The notes beneath the pieces are model-generated. The model was not told the origin of the DNA, searched no databases, and was given only the letters and a program-made list of their open reading frames with translations. A program made the translations under genes and the position numbers. Shown piece after piece: positions 52,854-61,891 of a stretch of 64,000 bases of DNA. The stretch comes from UBA3871 sp041797745 (GTDB lineage Bacteria > Bacillota > Clostridia > Peptostreptococcales > Anaerovoracaceae), in NCBI GenBank assembly GCA_041797745.1, contig JBHBZU010000024.1:1-64000 (forward strand), written 5' to 3'. Numbering within the stretch: the stretch's first letter is position 1; each line of letters opens with the position of its first letter.

Positions 52854-55628
52854 GGTAACATAACTATAGGCATTCTTGCTCATGTAGATGCAGGAAAAAC
52901 AACTTTATCAGAGGCTATTCTTTATCAGACAGGTACCATCCGAAAGGCAGGGAGAGTTGACCATAAAGACGCCTTTCTCGATACGAATTTTATTGAGCGT
53001 GCCAGGGGAATTACAGTATTCTCCAAGGAGGCTCGTTTTGTATTGGGGAAAAAGCAATTTACTCTAATTGATACCCCGGGTCATGCGGATTTTTCCACCG
53101 AGATGGAGAGAACCCTTTCGGTAATGGACTATGCCATTTTAGTTATAAGCGGTTCAGAGGGGATTCAGAGCCATACTATGACGCTGTGGAAGCTGTTTGA
53201 GAGCTACAAGCTTCCCGTATTTATTTTTGTGAATAAGATGGATAAGGGAGAAATAGATATTCAAATGCTTAAACATCAGATGAATGTTTCACTGGGTGGA
53301 GGTCTCGTTCAAATGAGAGGGGCGGAACCTGAAGATATGGAAGAACTGGCAATACATTCGGAAAGAATGCTGGAGGAGTTTTTAGAAACAGGTTCTGTTC
53401 GGGATGAGCTGATTCAAGAGGAGATTTTGAACAGACAAATTTTTACGGTTTCCTATGGTTCAGCTCTTAAAATGGAGGGTATAGAAGAATTCCTAAAGGT
53501 GATGGAGCGTTACACCGACGAAACTTTGTGGGAAGAAGAACAAGATAGGGATGAGAAATATTCAGAAAAAAATCATTCGGAAAAAAACACATCAACAGAC
53601 AAGGTCTTAGATAAGCAGGGTGTTATAGGAAAAGTATATAAGATTACAAGGGACAAAACAGGAAACCGGCAAACTCATTTAAAAGTGCTTTCCGGTATTC
53701 TTAAAAATAAAATGCTTCTTAAGGGAAAAACTTCAGGTGGCGAAACTTGGGAAGAAAAGGCAGAACAAATCAGGCTTTACAACAGCACGGGTTTTGAAGC
53801 CTTGGGAGAAGCTAAGGCAGGCATGATAGTAGCAGTAACAGGCTTATCACAGACCTTTGCAGGAGCGTATATAGGTACTGAAGCGGCGGATGTGGATGAA
53901 AGTAAGCCTTTTCTACAGCCTGCACTAACCTACAGAGTAAATTTCGAGGGTGGAGTTGACCTCAAAATCGGTTTCAGTAAGCTTAAGCTTTTAGAAGAGG
54001 AACATCCGTCCTACCATTTTCTTTGGGGTGAAGAACATTGTGAAATTCACGTTCAGGTAATGGGAGACATGGAACTTGAAGTGTTAAAAGCAATCATTAA
54101 AGAAAGGTTCGATTGGGATACCAACTTTGACAAGGGCAGTATTCTTTACAAGGAAACTGTTGCAAAGGCGGTTATCGGCATAGGACACTATGAACCGCTT
54201 CGACACTATGCTGAAGTTCAGTTGCTTTTGGAGCCGCTCCCTGCAGGAAGCGGTTTAGAATGTGGCTCGTTAATCAGTGAAGACCGTCTTGCAAAGAATT
54301 GGCAACGTTTGATTCTTACCCACCTTATGGAAAAGTCTCATAGAGGAACTTTAACCAATTCGGAAATCACCGACTTACGTATCAGCATTGTGGCAGGTAA
54401 AGCCAGCAATAAGCATACCGAGGGAGGAGATTTCAGAAAGGCTACTTATACAGCCATAAGACAGGGTTTGCGAAAGCTGCTTGAATCGGGCGACATGGTG
54501 CTATTGGAACCAATTTACAGTTTTTCCATAGAAATTGACAACCAATATCTTGGTAGAGTAATGACAGATATGGAACGCTTGGGGGCGAAGTGCAAAATGC
54601 CTGAACTTATGGATGACGGCGTTACAGGTGTAATTCGGGGAACGGGACCTGTGGCTACCCTTAGAGACTATCAGAGAGAAATCAATACTTTCGCTCGCGG
54701 TAGCGGAAGATTCGTAGCAACTTTGGACGGTTATGCGCCTTGTCACAACCAAGAGGAAGTGGTGACTGCCATTGGTTATGACCCTGACAGCGATTCTCGC
54801 AACAGAGCAGGTTCGGTGTTTTGCGAACAGGGGGCAGGGGTTTATGTAGACTGGCAGGAAGTTGATGAGCTGGCGCAGGCTGAAAATGATTACATTCTCG
54901 GAGAGGATGGCGATGTAAGACAGCTTGCGGGTGAAGAAAAAATTGCTTTAGCCTTAAAAACCTCAGGAGGAGAGGTGACTGCCAAGGAACTGGAGGAGAT
55001 TTTCCAACGGACTTACGGAAAGTCCAAGAGGGATGAGCAACTGATGAAAGAAAGAAAATCTCGGAGTTCAAGGCTAAAATCCGGAGAAATAGAAAACTTT
55101 CCTATGCCAAAGTGGCGTAAAGATGATAAGAAAAGTTCCAATGTGAAATCAAAGGAAGAACTCTTGGTGATAGACGGTTACAATGTAATCTTTGCGTGGG
55201 AAGAATTAAAAGCTTTGGCAAAGGAAAATATCGACTCCGCAAGAGAAGCCCTTATTGAAATTGTCAGAAATTATTCGGGAGCTGAGGCTTTGCCTGCGGT
55301 TTTGGTGTTTGACGGATATAAGTTGGCGGACAATATCGGAAGCAGCCAAAGCTTTGAAAAGGTGACGGTAGTGTATACTAAAGAGGGAGAAACGGCAGAC
55401 ACCTATATTGAAAAGAAAATCTATCAGGAGGGCAGTTCTAAAACGATAACTGTGGTAACCTCCGATAAACTTGTGCAGATGATGGCGTCGGGAGATGGAG
55501 CCATAAGACTTTCTTCACGAGAATTTCTTGAAGAAGTTCAAAATTCCGTAGGAAAGATTAGAAACAGACTTTCAAATCAAAAATTACCCTCGAATAAACC
55601 GCTGGAGAGTAAATTTGAAAAGTCCTGA
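52851..55628 (+). CDS. TetM-like translational GTPase fused to a YacP/Rae1-type NYN ribonuclease
   Basis: 925 residues from AUC 52851. EF-G/TetM-type GTPase: P-loop AHVDAGKT (10-17), RGITV (G2, near 54), DTPGHADF (74-81), NKMD (near 130), then EF-G domains II-V to about 670. A charged linker (about 670-765) leads to a YacP-type NYN domain (about 770-915): LLVIDGYNVIFAW, LVFDGYKLAD, YTKEGETADTYIEK, VVTSDK, AIRLSSREFLEEV, with the acidic residues of Rae1, an RNase that cuts mRNA in the ribosomal A site. So the protein may bind stalled or drug-bound ribosomes and cleave mRNA there. Whether it gives tetracycline resistance is unknown. The start codon choice is argued in the ribosome-site entry. 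Confidence 0.85.
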   Translation: MGNITIGILAHVDAGKTTLSEAILYQTGTIRKAGRVDHKDAFLDTNFIERARGITVFSKEARFVLGKKQFTLIDTPGHADFSTEMERTLSVMDYAILVISGSEGIQSHTMTLWKLFESYKLPVFIFVNKMDKGEIDIQMLKHQMNVSLGGGLVQMRGAEPEDMEELAIHSERMLEEFLETGSVRDELIQEEILNRQIFTVSYGSALKMEGIEEFLKVMERYTDETLWEEEQDRDEKYSEKNHSEKNTSTDKVLDKQGVIGKVYKITRDKTGNRQTHLKVLSGILKNKMLLKGKTSGGETWEEKAEQIRLYNSTGFEALGEAKAGMIVAVTGLSQTFAGAYIGTEAADVDESKPFLQPALTYRVNFEGGVDLKIGFSKLKLLEEEHPSYHFLWGEEHCEIHVQVMGDMELEVLKAIIKERFDWDTNFDKGSILYKETVAKAVIGIGHYEPLRHYAEVQLLLEPLPAGSGLECGSLISEDRLAKNWQRLILTHLMEKSHRGTLTNSEITDLRISIVAGKASNKHTEGGDFRKATYTAIRQGLRKLLESGDMVLLEPIYSFSIEIDNQYLGRVMTDMERLGAKCKMPELMDDGVTGVIRGTGPVATLRDYQREINTFARGSGRFVATLDGYAPCHNQEEVVTAIGYDPDSDSRNRAGSVFCEQGAGVYVDWQEVDELAQAENDYILGEDGDVRQLAGEEKIALALKTSGGEVTAKELEEIFQRTYGKSKRDEQLMKERKSRSSRLKSGEIENFPMPKWRKDDKKSSNVKSKEELLVIDGYNVIFAWEELKALAKENIDSAREALIEIVRNYSGAEALPAVLVFDGYKLADNIGSSQSFEKVTVVYTKEGETADTYIEKKIYQEGSSKTITVVTSDKLVQMMASGDGAIRLSSREFLEEVQNSVGKIRNRLSNQKLPSNKPLESKFEKS

Positions 55629-55659
55629 TTTTTCAGATTTTATTCGGAAATTTGGGCGA

Positions 55660-55798
55660 AATGTGATATAATGACCCCAAGCAGTCAGTATATAAAATCA
55701 TATAGCCGTGGGAATATTTTGCTTTTGTAAACTTCAGCAAAATCGCACATGGCTGAATTATATCATGTTTACATGATATAATAACTGCATAGTTTACT
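55660..55798 (+). repeat. Dispersed palindromic repeat, copy 6
   Basis: Half-unit TGATATAATGACCCCAAGC, a degenerate X, hairpin Y (AGCCGTGGGAATATTTTGC with GCAAAATCGCACATGGCT) and palindrome P with a changed loop (TATATCATG-TTTA-CATGATATA). It ends 25 bases before the beta-CASP RNase gene. Confidence 0.8.
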
Positions 55799-55822
55799 GA
55801 TAAAATTTCGGGAGGCAATTCT

Positions 55823-57526
55823 ATGAAAATTAAATTTTGTGGAGCATGTAGCGGGGTTACAGGCTCATGCCATCTTATTACAACTGATAAATACAGGATT
55901 TTGTTGGACTGTGGACAGTTTCAGGGAAACAAGGCAACAGAGTCTTTGAATTATGAGCCATTTCCTTTTAATCCGAGCGAGATAGATTTTATGATTTTGA
56001 GCCATGCTCACATTGACCACTGTGGGCGTATTCCTCTTTTAGTAAAGCAGGGTTTCAAGGGTAAGATTTATTGTACAGACGCTACGGCAGATCTTCTTGA
56101 AGTTATGCTTAAGGACAGCGGATACATTCATGAAAAGGAAGCGGAGTGGCAGAACAGAAAAAATGAAAGAGCAGGGCGTCAGAAGATAGAGCCTCTCTAC
56201 ACATATCAGGACGCATTGGATTCACTTCATGGCGTTACTCCTGTTTTGTATGACCAGCTTGTTGAAGTAAATGAGCAGATTAAAATTGTTTTTAATGACG
56301 CAGGACATATTTTAGGTTCTGCCATTACAGAACTTTGGGTTACAGAAGAGAATACTACTTCCAAAGTGGTATTTTCAGGAGACATAGGCATGACTGAAAG
56401 ACCTATTTTAAGAGACCCTGTAATTATTAAAAAGGCTGACTATGTTATCATGGAAACTACTTATGGCAACAGACTCCATGAAAGTAACGGCGAGAGCTTG
56501 CAAAAGCTTTTAGACATTGTGATTAAAACCAACAGAAGAGGCGGAAATGTGGTTATTCCGTCCTTTGCAGTAGGTCGTACACAGGAACTGCTTTATGAGT
56601 TCAGTAGATTTTATGAAAATTATCCTGAATACAGAAAGGATTTAGATAAAATTACGGTTTACGTTGACTCACCGATGGCTACTACAGCTACTGAAGTATT
56701 CAAACGCAATGCGCAGGTATTTGATGAAGAAACAAAGGCTATTATCACCAGCGGTACCAATCCTTTGGACTTCCAGAATCTGAAATTTACCAGAACTTCC
56801 GACGAATCAAGAGCTATCAACTTTGACTCTACGCCAAAAGTTATCATTTCCGCCAGCGGTATGTGCGAAGCGGGTCGTATCAGACACCACCTAAAGCACA
56901 ATCTGTGGGATTCCCGTAACAGCATAGTCTTTGTAGGCTATCAGGCAGAGGGGACTTTAGGAAAGCAGTTGGTTAACGGTTTGGATACCGTATCTCTTTT
57001 CGGTGAAGAAATAAAGGTTCGTGCTGAAATTTACAGCTTGGAGGGCTTTTCGGGTCATGCAGACAGAGACGGACTCTATGCATGGCTCAACGGTTTTGTC
57101 CAAAAACCTAAGCATGTATTCTTAATTCACGGTGAAACAGATTCCAAAAATGATTTTTCGGATTATGTTCGTGAAAAAATGGGATATGAGTGTACGGTGG
57201 TAAACGGTATCAGCGAGTATGAACTCCAGCAGGATCAAGTGGTTTCCATGGACGAAGAAATGCGCGAGCAGTTCAGCGAAGAAGCTATTTACGATATGAA
57301 GACACGTATTGCAGATATAAACGAGGGGCTTCAGAGCATTCTTTACAACACAAATCTTGCAGTTGGAGCAAATCCGTCACCTGAAAGACTGGCAGAGATT
57401 AACAATCTTATTTTAGAGCTCGAAAAGCAATATATCAATTTAGGTTCTGCGGTTACAAAAGAGGACAGACCTAATGTTGAAGCAGACGCGGCTGCTCAAA
57501 ACGCAAGCAATCGTAAAGAGGCTTAA
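55823..57526 (+). CDS. Metallo-beta-lactamase fold RNase with beta-CASP and RMMBL domains
   Basis: 567 residues. N-terminal MBL fold with SHAHIDHCGRIP (HxHxDH zinc motif, about 59-64), later zinc ligands in DAGHILGSA and FSGDIG. A beta-CASP insert (about 210-400) with VIPSFAVGRTQELLYE and ISASGMCEAGRIRHHL, then the RMMBL motif with GFSGHADRDGLYAWL and FLIHGE. The extra C-terminal 90 residues are helical. Members resemble CPSF-73/YSH1-like RNases of bacteria, acting on RNA ends or intergenic cuts. Translational spacing of 18 bases to uridine kinase suggests an operon. GGGAGG ribosome site. Confidence 0.9.
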   Translation: MKIKFCGACSGVTGSCHLITTDKYRILLDCGQFQGNKATESLNYEPFPFNPSEIDFMILSHAHIDHCGRIPLLVKQGFKGKIYCTDATADLLEVMLKDSGYIHEKEAEWQNRKNERAGRQKIEPLYTYQDALDSLHGVTPVLYDQLVEVNEQIKIVFNDAGHILGSAITELWVTEENTTSKVVFSGDIGMTERPILRDPVIIKKADYVIMETTYGNRLHESNGESLQKLLDIVIKTNRRGGNVVIPSFAVGRTQELLYEFSRFYENYPEYRKDLDKITVYVDSPMATTATEVFKRNAQVFDEETKAIITSGTNPLDFQNLKFTRTSDESRAINFDSTPKVIISASGMCEAGRIRHHLKHNLWDSRNSIVFVGYQAEGTLGKQLVNGLDTVSLFGEEIKVRAEIYSLEGFSGHADRDGLYAWLNGFVQKPKHVFLIHGETDSKNDFSDYVREKMGYECTVVNGISEYELQQDQVVSMDEEMREQFSEEAIYDMKTRIADINEGLQSILYNTNLAVGANPSPERLAEINNLILELEKQYINLGSAVTKEDRPNVEADAAAQNASNRKEA

Positions 57527-57544
57527 AGACGGAGAACTAACCAT

Positions 57545-58168
57545 ATGAAAAAAGACGAAGTTATTATTATCGGAATAGCCGGTGGTACTTGTTCAGGGAA
57601 GAGTACGCTTATCAACAGGATTAAAGAAGAGTTTGATGAAAGGATTGCCATCATCAGTCATGACTATTATTACAAAGCTCATGATGATCTTCCCTTTGAA
57701 GAACGTTGCAAATTAAATTATGACCATCCGGAATCTTTCGATACCGATCTCTTAATACAACATATTAAGCTGCTTAAAGATTGGCAAACTATAGAATGTC
57801 CCGTATATGACTACAGCGTACATAATCGTACTAAAGAAATTGTAAGAATAGAGCCTGCCAAGGTCATGATAGTTGAGGGGATTCTGATTTTTGAAAATAA
57901 GGAGCTTCGAGATTTGTTCGATATTAAGGTTTTTGTAGACGCTGACGCAGATGTAAGACTTATTCGCCGAATACTGCGAGATGCGCAGGAAAGAGGCAGA
58001 TCTTTGGATTCGGTAATAAATCAGTATCTGTCTACCGTAAAAGTAATGCATGAGCGATTTATCGAACCAAGCAAAAAATATGCGGATATTATTGTGCCAC
58101 AGGGTGGACATAATCAAGTGGCTTTCCAAATGCTTACGCACAGAATACAGGCATTGTTAGGCGAGTGA
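57545..58168 (+). CDS. udk: Uridine/cytidine kinase
   Basis: 207 residues, normal size. P-loop GIAGGTCSGKST (about 10-21), ISHDYYYKAHDDLPFEER with the substrate-binding Asp, FDTDLLIQHI, VYDYSVHNRT and RRILRDAQERGRSLDSV as lid. It phosphorylates uridine and cytidine in pyrimidine salvage. It lies between the RNase gene and a transporter gene in the same direction, fitting reuse of nucleosides from RNA turnover, though that link is loose. Confidence 0.95.
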   Translation: MKKDEVIIIGIAGGTCSGKSTLINRIKEEFDERIAIISHDYYYKAHDDLPFEERCKLNYDHPESFDTDLLIQHIKLLKDWQTIECPVYDYSVHNRTKEIVRIEPAKVMIVEGILIFENKELRDLFDIKVFVDADADVRLIRRILRDAQERGRSLDSVINQYLSTVKVMHERFIEPSKKYADIIVPQGGHNQVAFQMLTHRIQALLGE

Positions 58169-58192
58169 AAATTTGTGTTATAGGTGAATTTA

Positions 58193-59119
58193 ATGAAGAA
58201 TAACAAAATAATTCTTTACATAGCAGTGCTCATTGAGGCGAGCCTTTGGGGGTTTTCCTTTGTGGGCACTAAAGTGGCTTTAGAAAGTGTTTCGGCTATT
58301 GAACTTCTGGCTATGCGTTGGACTATCGGTGCTGTGGCTTTAATTCTCTTGATACCTACAGGGATTGTGAAATTTTGCCTTAAATCAAAACCCTTACTTC
58401 CTTTGTTGAGTATTGTCGTTTTTCAACCCTGTGTATACTCCATTACGGAGTGCCTCGGTATAGAACGAACTACAGCTTCAGAAGCTGCTATAATTATAGC
58501 CATGGTTCCCATTGCAGTGCTTTTGATTTCTATCGTATTTTTAAAGAAAAAAATAGGTTTTAAAACAGTGCTGGCTATCCTTTGGACTTTTACGGGTGTG
58601 ACCTTTATGTTTTCTTTCAGTCCGGACTTTTCTTTAGGGGGAAAACTTTGGGGATATCTGTTGCTGCTGGCGGCAGTAATTTCAGGTTCAATATATACTA
58701 TCAGAACAAGCGGTTTAAGCAGCCTGTACGAGCCAATGGAAATTACCGTAGTTATGGCAACGGTAGGGGCTATATTTTTCAACTTGGTTTCTTTAGCTAA
58801 AGGCAACGGTCTTGGGTGCTACAGCCTTATGTTTAGAGATAGCAGCCTTTTTCAATCCATGATTTTTCTGGGCTTTGGTTGCACTGCCTTTTGCTACGTT
58901 TGTTACAATCTGGTTATATCCAGCCTGCCGCCACATCAAGCGGCAGCGCTTCAGGTAAATATTATTACTATAGTAGCGGTATTAAGCGGTATCTTTATCA
59001 GAGGAGACGCTTTTGGCTGGTATACTGCAATGGGGCTTGTTATGGTGCTTTCAGGGCTGGTTTTAACCAATATAACAGACGTAACAGACATGACAGACTC
59101 AAAAAATACGAAAACTTGA
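58193..59119 (+). CDS. EamA/DMT-family transporter
   Basis: 308 residues with ten membrane helices in two EamA repeats (about 8-145 and 155-295): ASLWGFSFVGTKVALE begins the first, WGYLLLLAAVISGSIYTI the second. Drug/metabolite transporters export amino acids, nucleotides or drugs; the substrate is unknown. ATG 58193 is chosen with AGGTGA 6 bases upstream; GTG 58184 is inside that site. Follows udk by 24 bases. Confidence 0.88.
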   Translation: MKNNKIILYIAVLIEASLWGFSFVGTKVALESVSAIELLAMRWTIGAVALILLIPTGIVKFCLKSKPLLPLLSIVVFQPCVYSITECLGIERTTASEAAIIIAMVPIAVLLISIVFLKKKIGFKTVLAILWTFTGVTFMFSFSPDFSLGGKLWGYLLLLAAVISGSIYTIRTSGLSSLYEPMEITVVMATVGAIFFNLVSLAKGNGLGCYSLMFRDSSLFQSMIFLGFGCTAFCYVCYNLVISSLPPHQAAALQVNIITIVAVLSGIFIRGDAFGWYTAMGLVMVLSGLVLTNITDVTDMTDSKNTKT

Positions 59120-59214
59120 CACTTTGACTACTATCGTATAAAATGTTTTGTGATTGTCTTCCGGAGTAGTATATTTTATGGGAAGAAATCATGAAAGTAT
59201 AAGGGAATTTTTAT

Positions 59215-59850
59215 ATGGAAATTGAATTAAAGTACAATATTGACGACGAGGAAACCGCAGAAAAGCTATGGCTTGATGATACCCTATCAGCTTGGGAAGA
59301 AGAAGACAGTAGAGAAAAGGTGGTTATGAAGTCAGCGTATTTCGATACCGAGGATATGATTCTTTCCAAGAATGATATAGCCTTTCGCGTCAGAAAAGAG
59401 GGAAATCGTTTTATTGCTTCATTAAAGTGGGGAGGTAAGAGTGAGGGAGCGCTTTTTCACAGAGGGGAATTAAATGTACCCGTTGATGATGAGGCTTGTT
59501 TTTTGAGACCCTCAAAGGAACTCTTCAAGGAGAGCGATATAGGTCAGCATGTGATCGAGTTGGTAGGAGATCAGATGCTTACTTGTATTATTGAAATGGA
59601 TTTCATCCGCAGAAGATTCAGAGTGGATCACATGGACAACATTATGGAAATATCCATTGACCAGGGTGAAATTGTTACAGACAGCGGAAAAGAGGCTATT
59701 TCTGAAATAGAAATCGAACTTTTCTCAGGGGATGAAAATGTTTTAAAGGAAGTTGGCGATGAGCTGGCGGAAAAGTACAATTTAAAGGCGGGTTTATCTA
59801 GCAAGTTTGCAAGAGGTTTAGCCCTAATGCGCGGTAGACTTGATAGTTAA
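59215..59850 (+). CDS. CYTH-domain protein (triphosphate tunnel metalloenzyme family)
   Basis: 211 residues. The ExExK motif is at the very N-terminus (MEIELKY, E2-x-E4-x-K6). Other tunnel residues: YFDTEDM, FRVRKEGNRFIASLKW, and EIEIELFSGD near the C-terminus. CYTH enzymes hydrolyse inorganic triphosphate or thiamine triphosphate or make cAMP; the bacterial class of this size is mostly tripolyphosphatase-like, so that is the best guess. Single gene with no clear operon partner, 40 bases before tig. Confidence 0.88.
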   Translation: MEIELKYNIDDEETAEKLWLDDTLSAWEEEDSREKVVMKSAYFDTEDMILSKNDIAFRVRKEGNRFIASLKWGGKSEGALFHRGELNVPVDDEACFLRPSKELFKESDIGQHVIELVGDQMLTCIIEMDFIRRRFRVDHMDNIMEISIDQGEIVTDSGKEAISEIEIELFSGDENVLKEVGDELAEKYNLKAGLSSKFARGLALMRGRLDS

Positions 59851-59890
59851 TACGAAGACAAAAGGTTACATATATTAGGAGGAATTTTTA

Positions 59891-61174
59891 ATGAAAGCTA
59901 CATTTATTTCAAAAGAAAATAACACTGTTAAATTCTCAATGGAGTTTACAGCTGAAGAATTTGAAAATGCACAGATTAAGGCTTACCAAAGCACAAAGGA
60001 GCAGTTCTCAATCGACGGTTTCCGCAAGGGTAAGGCTCCAAGAAAGCTCATTGAGAAGCACTACGGAGAGGGAATCTTCTTTGAGGATGCAATAAACAAC
60101 TTATTCAATGAAAACTACGGAAAGGCTTTAGACGAACTTAAGCTGGACGTTATTGATAGACCTAATGCTGATTTTTCGGACATTAAGAAAGGTGAGGGCT
60201 TTGAAGCTACCATCACTGTTGATGTTTGCCCAATAGTAGAGGTTAAGAACTACAAGGGTATTGAAATCGAAAAGGTTGACGGAACTGTTGCAGATGAACA
60301 GTTGGATGCTGAAATTGAAGCACTTCGTAAGAGAAATGCACGCATGGTATCCGTTGAAAGAGCCGTTGAAGATGGCGACACCGTAACTCTTGATTACTCA
60401 GGCTTCGTTGGCGAAGAACAATTTGAGGGCGGTACAGCTGAAAACCAGATATTAAAGATTGGTTCAGGCACTTTCATTCCGGGCTTTGAAGAACAGCTGG
60501 TAGGCGTTAAAGCAGGGGAATCCAAGGATGTAAAGGTTACTTTCCCTGAAGAATATCATGCGGAAAATCTTGCAGGCAAGGAAGCTGTTTTCAAGTGCAC
60601 AGTACATGAAGTTAAGTTTGAAGAACTTCCTGTATTGGATGATGAATTTGCTAAGGATATCAGTGAATTTGACACATTAGAAGAATTAAAGGCTGACAAA
60701 AAGGCCGAGCTTGAAAAGGCTGCTGCTGAAAAGGCTGAAAACGACATGAAGAACGCATTAGTTGAAAAGCTGGTTGAAGCAACAGAAATAGAAGTTCCTG
60801 CCGTAATGGTAGAGGATGAGACTTCAAATATGCTCAACGACTTTGCCCAGCAGCTTTCATATCAGGGAATTTCCATGGATATGTACATGAAATATCTTGG
60901 TAAGGATGCAAACGGCATGAAAGAAGAACTCAAGCCTGAAGCTGAAAAGAGAGTAAAGACCAGACTGGTTATCATGGGTGTAGCGGAAGCTGAAAAGATT
61001 GAAGTTACCGAAGAAGAAATGAATAAGGAATTTCAGTTCATGGCTGATGCATACAAGATGGAAGTTTCCAAGGTTAAGGAAATCCTCGGAGCTGACAGCA
61101 TTGCAGCTATTGAAAAGGATGTTAAGCTTAAGTCAACAGTTGACTTCTTATTCAAGAACGCAAAGATTAAATAA
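59891..61174 (+). CDS. tig: Trigger factor, ribosome-associated chaperone
   Basis: 427 residues. N-terminal ribosome-binding domain with the signature GFRKGKAPRKLIEKHYG (about 43-60), a FKBP-type peptidyl-prolyl isomerase domain (about 150-245: DGDTVTLDYSGFVGEEQFEG), and a helical C-terminal chaperone domain. AGGAGGA ribosome site 6 bases before the ATG. First gene of the tig-clpP-clpX-lon protein quality-control cluster, the usual order in Firmicutes. Confidence 0.96.
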   Translation: MKATFISKENNTVKFSMEFTAEEFENAQIKAYQSTKEQFSIDGFRKGKAPRKLIEKHYGEGIFFEDAINNLFNENYGKALDELKLDVIDRPNADFSDIKKGEGFEATITVDVCPIVEVKNYKGIEIEKVDGTVADEQLDAEIEALRKRNARMVSVERAVEDGDTVTLDYSGFVGEEQFEGGTAENQILKIGSGTFIPGFEEQLVGVKAGESKDVKVTFPEEYHAENLAGKEAVFKCTVHEVKFEELPVLDDEFAKDISEFDTLEELKADKKAELEKAAAEKAENDMKNALVEKLVEATEIEVPAVMVEDETSNMLNDFAQQLSYQGISMDMYMKYLGKDANGMKEELKPEAEKRVKTRLVIMGVAEAEKIEVTEEEMNKEFQFMADAYKMEVSKVKEILGADSIAAIEKDVKLKSTVDFLFKNAKIK

Positions 61175-61200
61175 TTGAATTAAATAAACCAAGAGGGGTT

Positions 61201-61254
61201 TTGACTTTAGCTTTGGCTTTAATTTTGGTTTTGACTTTGGTTTTAGCTTTAAGT
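61201..61254 (+). repeat. Nine-unit hexamer repeat, TTRRYT type
   Basis: Reading from 61201: TTGACT TTAGCT TTGGCT, then TTAATT TTGGTT TTGACT, then TTGGTT TTAGCT TTAAGT. Nine hexamers fit TT-purine-purine-pyrimidine-T except the last (TTAAGT). Located between tig and clpP. Confidence 0.8.
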
Positions 61255-61296
61255 CAATCTCGGTTTTTAGATTTGATAGTTTAGAGGAGGGAAAGC

Positions 61297-61878
61297 ATGG
61301 CACTTGTACCATATGTGATTGAACAGACAAGTAGAGGAGAGAGATCTTACGATATATATTCAAGATTGCTCAAGGATCGTATCATCTTTTTGGGCGAAGA
61401 AATTGACGACCACGTAGCCAGCGTAGTAGTTGCACAGCTTCTTTTCCTTGAAGCAGAAGATCCTGAAAAGGATATCTGCATATATATCAACAGCCCCGGC
61501 GGTAGTGTAACTGCAGGAATGGCTATTTACGACACAATGAAATATATCCGTCCGGACGTTTCTACTATTTGCGTAGGACTTGCTGCAAGCATGGGAGCAT
61601 TCTTACTTTCAGCCGGCACCAAGGGCAAGCGTTATGCATTGCCAAATGCGGAAATTATGATTCATCAGCCTCTTGGTGGTGCCAGAGGTCAGGCTTCGGA
61701 CGTGAAGATTCACGCAGACTGGATTATCAGAACTCGTGAAAGATTAAATACGATATTGGCGGAAAACACAGGTCAGAGCATGGAGCAGATTGAGAAAGAT
61801 ACTGATCGTGACAACTTCATGAGCGCTGAGGAAGCTTGCCAATACGGATTAATTGATAAGGTTATCGCTTCCAGATAG
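61297..61878 (+). CDS. clpP: ATP-dependent Clp protease proteolytic subunit
   Basis: 193 residues. Catalytic triad: Ser in GLAASMGAFLLSAG, His in MIHQPLGGARGQ, Asp in the C-terminal third (DTDRDNFMSAEEA). Start PYVIEQTSRGERSYDIYSRLL is standard. GAGGAGGG ribosome site. It forms the barrel that degrades proteins fed by ClpX (next gene) or ClpC. Confidence 0.97.
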   Translation: MALVPYVIEQTSRGERSYDIYSRLLKDRIIFLGEEIDDHVASVVVAQLLFLEAEDPEKDICIYINSPGGSVTAGMAIYDTMKYIRPDVSTICVGLAASMGAFLLSAGTKGKRYALPNAEIMIHQPLGGARGQASDVKIHADWIIRTRERLNTILAENTGQSMEQIEKDTDRDNFMSAEEACQYGLIDKVIASR

Positions 61879-61891
61879 AGCGGAGGTTTTT

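Noticed and set aside
52831..52863. Ten-codon ATG frame before the GTPase as the gene start or a leader peptide
   Set aside because: It is in another frame and contains the ribosome-binding site of the GTPase; a leader function cannot be supported.
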